Origin: Shewanella sp. Isolate13 | GTDB lineage: Bacteria > Pseudomonadota > Gammaproteobacteria > Enterobacterales > Shewanellaceae | Assembly (NCBI RefSeq): GCF_022398325.1 | Contig: NZ_JAKEVD010000026.1 | Location: 23,025-69,087 of the forward strand | DNA length: 46,063 bases | Direction: 5' to 3' | Shown here: piece after piece, positions 1 through 8,775 of the stretch | Layout: the number at the start of each line of letters is the position of its first letter | Numbering within the stretch: the stretch's first letter is position 1 | Position numbers and translations under genes: made by a program | The notes under the pieces: model-generated | The model's input: only the letters and a program-made list of their open reading frames with translations | What the model was told of the DNA's origin: nothing | Databases searched by the model: none

Positions 1-155
1 GTTTGTACAGGCTTAAACTTGATATTTGGAATGCCAGCCGTTTGTACAGGCTTAAACTTGATATTTGGAATGCCTGCCGTTTGTACAGGCTTAAACTTGA
101 TGTTTGGGATGCCAGCGGTTTGTACAGGCTTAAACTTGATATTTGGGATACCTGC
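1..155 (-). repeat. 39-bp in-frame tandem repeat, about 4 copies in window
   Basis: Read on the minus strand, units start at 155, 116, 77 and 38, each 39 bp, the last cut by the window edge. There are no spacers, so this is not CRISPR. Differences between units (GCA/GCT, GGT/GGC, ATC/ATT, AAT/AAC, ACC/ACG) are all synonymous. The array probably continues to the left of the window. Confidence 0.95.
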
Positions 156-293
156 AAGATTGCTAGTCTGAACAGCATCTGTGAGAGGGGATAGCTGATA
201 AATTGGTGTTTCTAGGCTATTTTGAGACGCAACCGCTGAAACTGAACATGCCAATGCAACTGAAGTAACTAATCCTTTAATTATTGTTTTCAT
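1..293 (-). CDS. Secreted 13-residue tandem-repeat protein, 5' part only
   Basis: The gene reads leftward from the ATG at 293 and is still open at the window edge, so its 3' end is missing. It has a clear Sec signal peptide (MKTIIKGLVTSVALACSVSAVA, hydrophobic core then A-V-A), a linker of about 25 residues, and then at least four tandem copies of AGIPNIKFKPVQT. The copies are identical at protein level; their DNA differs only at third codon positions, so selection acts on the peptide. The start is supported by GAGAAGG six bases upstream of the ATG. The repeat alternates hydrophobic residues with Lys, Asn and Gln, which would suit beta-strand stacking in an exported repeat protein, but I do not recognise a family. 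It lies 99 bp downstream of the GGDEF/EAL gene on the same strand and may be co-transcribed with it. Exported location is inferred; function is unknown. Confidence 0.85.
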   Translation of the reverse strand, partial: MKTIIKGLVTSVALACSVSAVASQNSLETPIYQLSPLTDAVQTSNLAGIPNIKFKPVQTAGIPNIKFKPVQTAGIPNIKFKPVQTAGIPNIKFKPVQ

Positions 294-299
294 TTTGTA

Positions 300-350
300 C
301 CTTCTCATAGAGTATTAAATATAGAGTAATATTTTTGACTTATGAGAAGG
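300..350 (-). promoter_or_regulatory. Inverted repeat that would sequester the ribosome-binding site of the repeat protein
   Basis: CCTTCTCATA (minus strand, 350-341) is a perfect 10-bp complement of TATGAGAAGG (309-300), with a 31-base AT-rich loop. The second arm contains the Shine-Dalgarno sequence GAGAAGG of the gene starting at 293. In the mRNA the stem would hide the ribosome-binding site. The dyad is seen directly; translational control is inference, and a protein-binding dyad is the alternative. Confidence 0.6.
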
Positions 351-392
351 TAGTTGCAGTTGTTGTGCCAATGTTGGCTTTGCTTGTGTTTT

Positions 393-3300
393 TTATCCGT
401 TTTTTGTGGAAAGTGTGTCGCTCGCGTCTCTGTTTGCGTCATCTTGTAGCAGCTTGGTAAATTCAGGCTCGGTTACCGCTTTACTAAATATGTAGCCTTG
501 GATCTCTTCACATTTTAATGCGCGCAATATACTAAGCTGAGATGCTTCCTCAACTCCTTCGCCAACAACAGAAAGCCCCATGTTATGGGCGATTGTAATA
601 ATAGAGTCGACCATTTTTAGATCGCGATCCGACTTGTCTATATCGTCAACAAAGGCTTTATCAATCTTGAGTGTATGAATAGGGAAGCGCTTTAAATAAG
701 AGAGTGAAGAGTAGCCAGTCCCAAAATCATCTAGTGCTAGGCTAACGCCCATCTGCGTCAGTTGCTGCATGACTTTAATGGCTTTTTCCGGCTCTTTAAT
801 CACAGTGCCTTCGGTGATCTCAAGCTCTAAGTTATCTGCAGGTAGCTGAGTGAGTTGTAAAATTGACTCTATACGCTGATGTAAATCAGGTAAGGCAAAC
901 TGTTTCGACGATAAATTGACGGCAACCCTGCCATTGAACAACCCTTGCGTGCGCCACTTTTGCGCAGCAAAGCATGCTTTTTTCAATACCACATCACCAA
1001 TCTCGACAATGAGGCCATTCTCTTCTGCCAGAGGAATAAACTTATTTGGCGGAATAAGACCGTGTTCTGGATGGTTTAAACGAACTAAGGCCTCCATACC
1101 CGCCATTTGCCCTGATTTTAAGTCCACCTTAGGCTGATAATAGACCTCAAACAGGTCATCTTTAAGGCCTTCGCGGATCAAATTTTCCACTTCTAACTGG
1201 CGGATGGCGTTTTTGTTAAGGGATTCTGAGTAGAATTGATAGCGGTTACCACCTGCGGATTTAGCGTGATACATGGCAATATCGGCCTTTCTTAATAGAG
1301 CCTGCTCATTCTGATCATCTTCTGGATATAACACGATACCGATACTTAAGCCCACCACCACTTTCTCATTCGTGAGTTCAAATGGTGTCTCAAAGGCATG
1401 AATGACATTCTTAGCAATAACGGCGCTGGTACCAATATCGGGGTTTTTATCGACTAGAATTGCAAATTCATCGCCACCTAAACGATAGATACTGGTGTGG
1501 TTAGGCACTGCAACCTGAATGCGGTCAGCAACCTGAACTAGTAGCTCATCACCTACCTGATGACCAAGTGAGTCGTTGATTTTTTTAAAGTTATCTAAGT
1601 CCAATACCATTAAGGTATGATGAGAGTCTCGCTTAACTAAGTTACCGAGTGTCACCATTAAGTTAGAGCGGTTAGGTAAGTTGGTCAGCAGATCATTGTT
1701 AGTGAGCTTTCTGAGCTCCTCCTCTTGCTGTTTACGGCGGCTTACATCAGAGAAAACCCCCACATAATGTGACAGTTCGCCTTGCTCATCGTAAATTGCA
1801 TCGATTGAGAGCTCCATCAGGAAGCTAGTGCCGTTACCGCGCGCCGACTCGATTTCATTACTCCATCGCCCTTGCTGTTTGAGTATTGCGCGGATCTGTT
1901 CTGAATAGCTATCTGGATAAAGATCGAAGTTAAATAGACTACCAATGAACGCGTCTTTACTTAGCATGGCTAGATCACAGCAGGCTTCGTTAACCTCTAC
2001 AAACTTAAAGTCTCTATCGAGAATAAACATGCCTTCAGAAATATTTTGAATGGCTCTTTCAAATAACCTTAACTGCTCTTCGGCTTGTTTAAAGTTACTA
2101 ATATTCTTAATGGTTCCCGTCATACGAACGGCGTTATCATGCTCATCACGCTCGACAATTTTTGCTCTGTCTAAGATCCAAATCCACTCATTTGCCTTAC
2201 CCTTAACACGATAGGTGGCTTCAAAATGGTCAGTTTCGCCATAAAAATGCTTATTCAGAGCCTCACGAACGCGTTCCTGATCCATCGGGTGAATATTACT
2301 CTCTTCTCCCTCGCCACCGGAACGCTGGCCATCTTGGGGAAACTCTAGCGACCCCCAGATATTTGAGCGGTAGATTTGACCTGTTTCAATATCCCAGTCC
2401 CACATCTCATCGCCGCTGCCCCATAGAGAAAGTTTTAGCCGTTCTTCGCTCTTAGCAATCTGCTTCTGAATTTCCCTTCGGCGCAGTATAGTTTTAATCA
2501 CTAATACTGAGATGAATAGCGAGAATAGAAGGTAAACCAGCTTTGCTGTACTCGATAGCCACCAAGGAGGAGTGATCTCTATGTCGAGGTTTCGCGTTGG
2601 CCCTTGCTTACCCGTGACTGGGTCTATGGCATAAATTGAAAATCGATACTCACCGGGTGATAAGTTGGTGTATGTGGCTGAGTCGGTTCCTTTAGAATGA
2701 ATATAGGTATCAGATAGACCTTGCATTTGGTATGCATAGTTAATCTTTTTAAATGAGCTTCCTGGACTGCTAAAGGATAGTGTGAATGGATAGTCAGAAT
2801 ATTTAAGTTTTATGTTGTTTGTTTCAGATAGCTGATTCTTTAAAATTGAACCGCTAGGTAATTCCGCTATGTTGAAAATTGAAAGCCCATTTAGCACTGT
2901 AACAGGGGGCGTACTGTTTTTTAGATATGCGATAAGGCTATCAGTTTGTATCCAACTAATCCCAGATATACCACCGATGTATAAGGATTTACCTTTTATT
3001 AGAATTGATTGAAGGTTGTATTCTTTCTGCGCACCAATCTCATTGGTTAGGACTGATATTGATTTTTGGGGAATGTTATAGGTGATTATTTCATTAATCG
3101 ATGACGCATATAGATATTTGCCTATTATTGCTAAGGAAAAAATTGGTTTGCTGTTAGAGTAAATTGTGTTAATTTCTTTTGTGGTCGTATTATATGATTT
3201 TATACTAGTCCCTGTGCCAAATATTAATTTATTTTTTGTTTTGATTAGACTAGTAACGAATTCATCTTTGTAAATGTGCTCAACATTATTCTTTTTGTAA

Positions 3301-4673
3301 TGAAACAAACCTCCTTGAGTGGAAATATATAATCCATTTTCATACTCATAGATATCAAAAATAGGATTGTTTTTATCAATAAGCACTTTGCTTTCAGTTT
3401 TAGTCTGAGGGGTGTAGGTTAGTATGTAACCATCAGATGAGCCGGCAATAAATGATTTGTTGTTAGTTGTAGACTTTATAAGGAAAAATGAACCTTCGTA
3501 AACTTTAAGTGATTTTCCAGTGTTTATATTTAAAGCATGAATTCCATCATTGCTAGCAGTATATATTACATCGTCAATAATTGTTGATGTTTTGATGCCA
3601 GTAACACCTGTTTCAAATTCTTTTATAAGATTAAAGTTAGAGTCATAAAGCTTGAGCTTACTATCTTCTGTGGAAACTAAAATTCGATTGTTGTCATTAG
3701 ATATCGACCATACGTTCCCGATATTTTTTGCGGCGCTTTGGATTAAGTTGTTGTTGTCATCAATTATTATAAATCCTTTGTTTTGATTGGCTATAAAAGT
3801 TTTTTCACTCCCCCTGAATATATTTATTTTTGAAAAGTTAAGATCTTTGCTTTCTATAGCTATTGCACCTATAAATAAAGGTTCCGTTGGTCTTAAAGTA
3901 TTATATATTCCATTCAGGTTAAGGGCAAAGCTATCACTTCCAGATGACACACTAAGAAATGAGTGTTCACTTATTTTTCTAGTGGCACTTTTGTTCGTTT
4001 CGAAAACTCCATCAATACTAAATATAATTAGATTGTTGTTGATGACTTTTATCGATGTTGAATTGTTAATTTGTAATAAACTGTTTTTATTTACATTCCT
4101 TACTTCGCCTGCATAGTTTCTAATGTATACGTCATCTTCAAATAGTAGCGCTTGTTTTACGCCATTAAAGTCACCACTATAAGATTTTTTTAGAGTAAGA
4201 GTTGGCTGTTGTGATTTTTCTTGTGTTATATAAACAGAGTCTTCTGTTCCAATAATAATATTCTCTTTGCTTTGGGAGATAGACCAAATAGCTTGCTCAT
4301 GGATAAAGGTTTCACTATTTAGCGCGATGACCCTGTCTGTCAGTCGATCATAAACAGCTAAACCTTTGTCTGTTCCTATATACATATTGCCGCTATCGCT
4401 GATAAACAGGCTGCGAATGAATGCGCTGGGCAGGTCATTTTCTGGAGAAGGGAAGTAGTGGCGAAACTCTTTTCCGTCGTAGCGATTTAGTCCGTTTACG
4501 GTACCTATCCAGATATAGCCATCCGCGTCTTCAACAATCGAGGTGACATTACTTTGTGATAAACCATCAGAAACGCCCAAAGAGACGGAGTTTAACGTTA
4601 AAGCAAGAGCAGAATTTACCCATAAAATGGTAAAGAGTAGGGTAGTCGCTAATTTTATAAGAATTTTAGGCAT
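393..4673 (-). CDS. Membrane-anchored propeller-PAS-PAS-GGDEF-EAL c-di-GMP enzyme
   Basis: A 1426-residue sensor for cyclic di-GMP turnover. In order: signal peptide (residues 1-25, ending NSALA); a long periplasmic region of two-component-regulator propeller repeats (an early blade reads DGYIWIGTVNGLNRYDG); a Y_Y_Y-like domain near 630-700; one transmembrane helix near 705-730; two PAS domains (about 745-865 and 870-995); GGDEF (YRLGGDEF near 1066); EAL (GMEALVR near 1191). The GGDEF signature is intact, but the RxxD inhibitory site upstream of it is absent (NHTS there). The EAL domain keeps EALVR, NLSS, ELEITEG, DDFGTG and VVGEGVEE, so phosphodiesterase activity is likely and cyclase activity possible. 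The ATG has no good Shine-Dalgarno sequence. Bases about 2760-4300, the propeller, are clearly more AT-rich than the rest of the gene. A Fur-type site lies about 105 bp upstream. The ligand is unknown. Confidence 0.92.
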   Translation of the reverse strand: MPKILIKLATTLLFTILWVNSALALTLNSVSLGVSDGLSQSNVTSIVEDADGYIWIGTVNGLNRYDGKEFRHYFPSPENDLPSAFIRSLFISDSGNMYIGTDKGLAVYDRLTDRVIALNSETFIHEQAIWSISQSKENIIIGTEDSVYITQEKSQQPTLTLKKSYSGDFNGVKQALLFEDDVYIRNYAGEVRNVNKNSLLQINNSTSIKVINNNLIIFSIDGVFETNKSATRKISEHSFLSVSSGSDSFALNLNGIYNTLRPTEPLFIGAIAIESKDLNFSKINIFRGSEKTFIANQNKGFIIIDDNNNLIQSAAKNIGNVWSISNDNNRILVSTEDSKLKLYDSNFNLIKEFETGVTGIKTSTIIDDVIYTASNDGIHALNINTGKSLKVYEGSFFLIKSTTNNKSFIAGSSDGYILTYTPQTKTESKVLIDKNNPIFDIYEYENGLYISTQGGLFHYKKNNVEHIYKDEFVTSLIKTKNKLIFGTGTSIKSYNTTTKEINTIYSNSKPIFSLAIIGKYLYASSINEIITYNIPQKSISVLTNEIGAQKEYNLQSILIKGKSLYIGGISGISWIQTDSLIAYLKNSTPPVTVLNGLSIFNIAELPSGSILKNQLSETNNIKLKYSDYPFTLSFSSPGSSFKKINYAYQMQGLSDTYIHSKGTDSATYTNLSPGEYRFSIYAIDPVTGKQGPTRNLDIEITPPWWLSSTAKLVYLLFSLFISVLVIKTILRRREIQKQIAKSEERLKLSLWGSGDEMWDWDIETGQIYRSNIWGSLEFPQDGQRSGGEGEESNIHPMDQERVREALNKHFYGETDHFEATYRVKGKANEWIWILDRAKIVERDEHDNAVRMTGTIKNISNFKQAEEQLRLFERAIQNISEGMFILDRDFKFVEVNEACCDLAMLSKDAFIGSLFNFDLYPDSYSEQIRAILKQQGRWSNEIESARGNGTSFLMELSIDAIYDEQGELSHYVGVFSDVSRRKQQEEELRKLTNNDLLTNLPNRSNLMVTLGNLVKRDSHHTLMVLDLDNFKKINDSLGHQVGDELLVQVADRIQVAVPNHTSIYRLGGDEFAILVDKNPDIGTSAVIAKNVIHAFETPFELTNEKVVVGLSIGIVLYPEDDQNEQALLRKADIAMYHAKSAGGNRYQFYSESLNKNAIRQLEVENLIREGLKDDLFEVYYQPKVDLKSGQMAGMEALVRLNHPEHGLIPPNKFIPLAEENGLIVEIGDVVLKKACFAAQKWRTQGLFNGRVAVNLSSKQFALPDLHQRIESILQLTQLPADNLELEITEGTVIKEPEKAIKVMQQLTQMGVSLALDDFGTGYSSLSYLKRFPIHTLKIDKAFVDDIDKSDRDLKMVDSIITIAHNMGLSVVGEGVEEASQLSILRALKCEEIQGYIFSKAVTEPEFTKLLQDDANRDASDTLSTKNG

Positions 4674-5003
4674 ATTTTTTAGTTTGATAATTAGCCAATA
4701 TTGTCAGGCAACTCATTGTTATTCACACTTTTTCAGAAAGTGATGACATTGTCAAAAGCCTTGACAGTAATTGTAGCTGATAATCATTATTATCTTATGT
4801 TTATCCATGCCAATTAAGCTTTTTAAAACGCCCTGTATGGTTCATTGTTTCAGTAGTCAGGGGGTGCACTAGTTTAAAAGGCTGTGTTGGGGCTTTTTTC
4901 TTCTACAATAGAGAGAAAATGACTTTTACTCATGGATATCTCTATTTTGTTACTGTAACGGGCGAATTCACTTGTACCAAAAGAGCATTAGAAGTTAGCT
5001 GAG
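4674..5003. other. Intergenic region between M16 protease and GGDEF/EAL gene
   Basis: Holds the presumed promoter region of the GGDEF/EAL gene: a Fur-type site at 4778-4792 and, on the minus strand, a -10-like TACAAT at 4775-4770. A short hairpin (CACTTT, five-base loop, AAAGTG; 4726-4742) lies in the presumed leader. I see no convincing terminator for the M16 gene and no small ORF with a ribosome-binding site. Confidence 0.6.
4778..4792 (-). promoter_or_regulatory. Candidate Fur box upstream of the GGDEF/EAL gene
   Basis: TGATAATCATTATTA matches the 7-1-7 Fur consensus TGATAATnATTATCA at all but one position. It sits about 105 bp upstream of the ATG at 4673, just upstream of a minus-strand TACAAT. 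No other gene start is nearby, so the GGDEF/EAL gene is the only plausible target. Binding and iron control are inferred. Confidence 0.55.
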
Positions 5004-7793
5004 CTAATAGTCGAATTGTTCTGCATCTTGTTTGAAAGCACGCAGATCGGTGATCATCTTGTCTGACTCTAAAGGCACTTGGTCTTGATGAGATTCACCT
5101 GTACTGAATAACACCAGACGATCACAATGCTTAGTACGCATTTTTTGCATAATGAACTTAATAAGATCGGCTCGGGTAAGTAATTTAATTTGCTCTGCGA
5201 CCAATTCTTTTTGGTTAAATTGGTAGTCTTTATTACCTATGCTTGACCAGTAACGCTGGCCTCTGGTTTTTAGGCTCGAATCTTTTACCATGATCTGGTT
5301 AATGAGTCCGTGCTTTGTTGACTCCCACTGTTGATTCGTAAGCTGTAAGATTGCGTAGGCGAAATCAGCAATAAATTCATCAATCGCTTCGAGTAATAAT
5401 TGTGGGCCAGAGGTCGGAGATTGAATATAAAAAATAATACCAGGATAGCGGTTTAACGGTAGGTATCCCGTACCGACCATATAGCCGAGTTGGCGCTGAG
5501 TGCGCAGCTCGTGAAAGAAGGTCGATGACATAGTGTGGTTAAGTAGGCTGAGTAATGCCATGGTTTCAGGGCTTGTGACATCGGATTGATAATACACGAT
5601 GATGCTACTATCTGGGTGAGATACAGAGAGCTCCCGCAGCAAGGTTCCTTTGCCCGATAGGTCAATTAGTTCTCGAGATGATTCTTGGCTTGGCTTGGTT
5701 ACTAAGGATAAAATGCCTTCTAGCCGTCTACCCAGCGCTTTAGCTTCACCCTCTAACCAATCTCCATAAACTAGCCCTTCAAGGTGGATTTTCTCATAAA
5801 AACTTTTTACATGAGCATGCAGATCATCGAGAGTGATCTCTTCGAGTAACTCGGCCATTCTTGATGGTTCAAAGCTGCGTTTTTGCAAGGTAACCGTTAG
5901 GCTGGTAAATAGCTGGGAGATAGGCTTAGCCTGAGATTGATTGTACCAAGCGCGCAATATTTGGCGTTTTATCAGATCGAAGCGAGCTTGGGTGAAATTA
6001 CGCTCTCTCGCTTTAGCGATAACCAGCTCAAGTAATGCTTCCTGCTTGCCCGTAAAGCCAGTTAAATGAAGCGTGATCCCGCCTTGGTGCGGGTAAATGT
6101 TATAACTTAGTCCTGCTACTTCCGCTTGATAGGTATGTTCGGTTAGATAATCGAGCAGCATCTCTACATATAAACGGGTTAATGCTGCATGTCTTGGTGA
6201 GGCCGCAGCCTGAGCCGAGTCCAGAGATAGATAAAGATGACCCTTTGGGACATTAAATTCATCGTCTTTTCTATGCCAGATCCGATACCCAGGCTTTTGT
6301 GCTACTACGACAGGGACCTTCGCGGTACTTTTTTCGGGGCGAGCAACACACTCATCATTAATAAACGGGTTCTTCTTCGGTAAGCTTAGCTCTTTACGTA
6401 TAGAAGGCTTTGACCATAGCGCAATACTGTCGGGGTCAATCGTTTTAATTTGATAGGGAGAGTGATACCAAGCGGCTTGTTTATTGGTGTCGAGTTCGCA
6501 AGCAACTAGTTGCACGCGCATATTTTGTGGTGTCATCAGCGCGAGTAACTGCTTGGTTTCGTCAACTCTGAGGCCATCCATACGATAATCGCCGTAAATT
6601 ACATCCTCTATTTGGTAGTGATGCATGTTAATACTTAAGTGGCTAGCTAGGTCCAAAGAGTTGACCTGTTCCTGATACTGGAATGCGACTTTTAGTAGTG
6701 CAGCTCTTTCATCGTAGCGCCAAGACTCTAGGCCTTGAAGGCGGATAAGTTCAATGTACTCAAATGTTGCTGCTACTACCGTATCTAACTCGGATAGGCC
6801 GCGATCGGTGAGTTGGATGCTAATGTTATAGTCTTTAAAGTTATAACCATTTACCCCGCCTCCAGCAGAGAGGTTATTGGCGAGGCCTAACTCTTTTAAG
6901 TAGGAGAGCAAGCTGCCTTTGCCTTCATAACCTAATAAATGGCTAATAAAGGTGAGGGGTTTATGGGCATAATACGACTCAAGAGCTGGGAGCGCGAAGG
7001 TAATAGCAACCCGCTTTTGTTCTTTGAGCGGCACAATATTGATTTGAGTTTGTAGTAGCTCTGGTGGGTAGAGTGGTACATCAGGATAGCTTTTACTTAA
7101 GGCCTTTCCATCAATTTCATTGAAAAATAGTTTAGCTAATCGTTCTAGCTCATCTAATGATTGCGGTGCAACAAGAGACAATGTCATCACATTGGCACTG
7201 TATTTATTGCTATAAAAGCTAAGTAGCTCGTCCCTTAGTTCGCTTTCATCGCCTGCGAGAGTCCTTAGGTTGCCTACTGAAAACTTTGAGAAAGGATGCT
7301 CAGGGTTAACAGTCTCCTTCTGTACTTGGTAGACTCGTCGAATATCGTCCTTTAGCTTCATACTAAATTCCGATTCGATGGCTTGTCGTTCTCGGTCAAC
7401 CAGATCGATATTAAATAGCGGCGCGATAAAAAATTGGCTAAAGCGATCCAATGACGCTTCAAATTGCTCGGCGTTAATACTGTAGAAAAAGTTGGTATGT
7501 TCGGTACCAGTCCACGCGTTATTGGTACCGCCGTGTTGATTGATAAAGGCCGAGTACTCACCTGCGTCCGGATACTTTGCGGTACCAAGAAACAGCATAT
7601 GCTCCAGAAAATGAGCCATGCCAGGACGGGAAACGGGATCGTCAAAATGCCCGACAGCTACTGCCATAGATGCTGCGGCTTGACTCGCTTCTCTATCTTC
7701 AACCAGCAGTACCGATAGGCCATTTTCAAGGGTGGTATGGCGGTATAATCGGTGGTCGTTTGGGCTGGTTTTTATCTGAGTAGCTTTCGGCAA
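5004..7793 (-). CDS. Insulysin-type M16 zinc metalloprotease (PtrA-like), without signal peptide
   Basis: 929 residues with the four-domain M16A layout of E. coli pitrilysin (PtrA) and insulin-degrading enzyme. The inverted zinc motif is complete: HFLEH at residues 61-65 and the third ligand Glu at about 142 (ERQAIESEF), 77 residues after the second His as in the family. The C-terminal half shows the usual degenerate M16 features (HELRTQRQLGYMVGTG). These enzymes degrade peptides enclosed in a two-half chamber. PtrA is periplasmic; here no signal peptide precedes the catalytic domain, so a cytoplasmic location is likely. The start is a TTG at 7793, backed by TTGGAG seven bases upstream; the next in-frame Met lies inside the catalytic domain. 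It is transcribed alone, divergent from sixA. Confidence 0.9.
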   Translation of the reverse strand: MPKATQIKTSPNDHRLYRHTTLENGLSVLLVEDREASQAAASMAVAVGHFDDPVSRPGMAHFLEHMLFLGTAKYPDAGEYSAFINQHGGTNNAWTGTEHTNFFYSINAEQFEASLDRFSQFFIAPLFNIDLVDRERQAIESEFSMKLKDDIRRVYQVQKETVNPEHPFSKFSVGNLRTLAGDESELRDELLSFYSNKYSANVMTLSLVAPQSLDELERLAKLFFNEIDGKALSKSYPDVPLYPPELLQTQINIVPLKEQKRVAITFALPALESYYAHKPLTFISHLLGYEGKGSLLSYLKELGLANNLSAGGGVNGYNFKDYNISIQLTDRGLSELDTVVAATFEYIELIRLQGLESWRYDERAALLKVAFQYQEQVNSLDLASHLSINMHHYQIEDVIYGDYRMDGLRVDETKQLLALMTPQNMRVQLVACELDTNKQAAWYHSPYQIKTIDPDSIALWSKPSIRKELSLPKKNPFINDECVARPEKSTAKVPVVVAQKPGYRIWHRKDDEFNVPKGHLYLSLDSAQAAASPRHAALTRLYVEMLLDYLTEHTYQAEVAGLSYNIYPHQGGITLHLTGFTGKQEALLELVIAKARERNFTQARFDLIKRQILRAWYNQSQAKPISQLFTSLTVTLQKRSFEPSRMAELLEEITLDDLHAHVKSFYEKIHLEGLVYGDWLEGEAKALGRRLEGILSLVTKPSQESSRELIDLSGKGTLLRELSVSHPDSSIIVYYQSDVTSPETMALLSLLNHTMSSTFFHELRTQRQLGYMVGTGYLPLNRYPGIIFYIQSPTSGPQLLLEAIDEFIADFAYAILQLTNQQWESTKHGLINQIMVKDSSLKTRGQRYWSSIGNKDYQFNQKELVAEQIKLLTRADLIKFIMQKMRTKHCDRLVLFSTGESHQDQVPLESDKMITDLRAFKQDAEQFDY

Positions 7794-8158
7794 AGAGAAA
7801 CTCCAATTCTACGAATGAACAAGCGGGTTAGCTCGGCAAAATTTATACGCTGAAGCGGCATAATCTGTAAAGCTAACTAATTGAGTAAAAAGATAGTTAA
7901 CCTTTATGGTTTAACTTGCCATCATTTTTACTTATCTTCAAATACAACCTTTGCCATCAGTCAAATTAACGACAGTTTGATTAAATTTGTCTCAGGTTTG
8001 AGTTAAGGTTCTGAGCTCAGCCGTCCGATGCTTTTATGAGATATTTTAGTCGTTATCGATCTATTCGACTAATTATTAATGAAATAACGGTATGTTGGCG
8101 ATTAGAATCGGACTACAATTAAAAAATAACAATAAAGAATTGGGAGTAGCCACGCAGT
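7794..8158. other. Divergent intergenic region, M16 protease / sixA
   Basis: 365 bp carrying the promoters of two divergent genes. A possible -10 for sixA is TACAAT at 8114-8119, without a good -35. Near-palindromes such as GTTAACC-TTTAT-GGTTTAAC (about 7897-7916) are present. I see no small gene or RNA that I can support. Confidence 0.4.
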
Positions 8159-8629
8159 ATGCAGCTATTTTTAATGCGTCACGGTGAAGCGGGTTATAAT
8201 GCCCACTCCGATAGGGAACGTACCCTTACCGATATCGGCCGTCATCACACCGTTTTGATGAGCAACTGGTTAGGGCTTACTATCAAAGAATTCGACTTGG
8301 TACTGGTGAGCCCCTACTTAAGAGCTCAGCAAAGCTGGCAAGAAGTCAGTAAGCACTTCCCTGAACCTCATAAGTGGATCACGTTAGACGACTTAGTGCC
8401 TTCGGGCGACCCAAGTCGAGTCGCCGATCTCGTGCTCGCGTACGCAGAGCAGTATCAAGCTAACAATGTGTTAGTGATCGCACATATGCCGCTGTTAGGT
8501 TACCTAGTGAGTGAATTAGTGCCAGGCATTGAGCCTCCACTGTTCGCGACATCTGGTGTGACCTTGATTGAAAGAGTGAACGAGAGAAATAGCCTGGTTT
8601 GGCAACATGCACCACACTCAATTAGTTAG
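8159..8629 (+). CDS. sixA: Phosphohistidine phosphatase SixA
   Basis: 156 residues, close to E. coli SixA (161). It belongs to the histidine phosphatase superfamily: the N-terminal MRHGEAG carries the catalytic His (residue 8), YLRAQQSW carries the second conserved Arg, and VIAHMPLLG the second catalytic His near residue 108. SixA removes phosphate from histidine phosphotransfer domains and from phosphotransferase-system components in the cytoplasm. The ATG is preceded by GGGAG about 12 bases upstream. It is followed by a strong bidirectional terminator and then convergent smrB. In E. coli sixA, smrB (yfcN), prmB and aroC are also neighbours, which supports the assignment. Confidence 0.92.
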   Translation: MQLFLMRHGEAGYNAHSDRERTLTDIGRHHTVLMSNWLGLTIKEFDLVLVSPYLRAQQSWQEVSKHFPEPHKWITLDDLVPSGDPSRVADLVLAYAEQYQANNVLVIAHMPLLGYLVSELVPGIEPPLFATSGVTLIERVNERNSLVWQHAPHSIS

Positions 8630-8679
8630 CTTTAATGCAGTAGGTTGTTAGCTTGAGAGTTTTCTAACTTAAATATAAT

Positions 8680-8711
8680 AAAAAAGTGAGTCAGTAATGA
8701 CTCACTTTTTT
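8680..8711. terminator. Bidirectional intrinsic terminator between sixA and smrB
   Basis: AAAAAGTGAGTCA, loop GTAA, then TGACTCACTTTTT: a perfect 13-bp stem flanked by an A-run on one side and a T-run on the other. It serves both convergent genes. Confidence 0.92.
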
Positions 8712-8775
8712 ACTTTTAGGCCTGTTATTTTCGACTTTTATGGTTTGAGTTGTTTATAACGATAAGCTACAGACA

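Noticed and set aside
1..155. Possible CRISPR array at the left edge
   Set aside because: The 39-bp units are contiguous with no unique spacers and encode an in-frame peptide repeat behind a signal peptide on the minus strand.
3..194. Plus-strand ORF through the 39-bp repeats
   Set aside because: It is antisense to the better-supported minus-strand gene, which has a signal peptide, a ribosome-binding site and synonymous-only variation.
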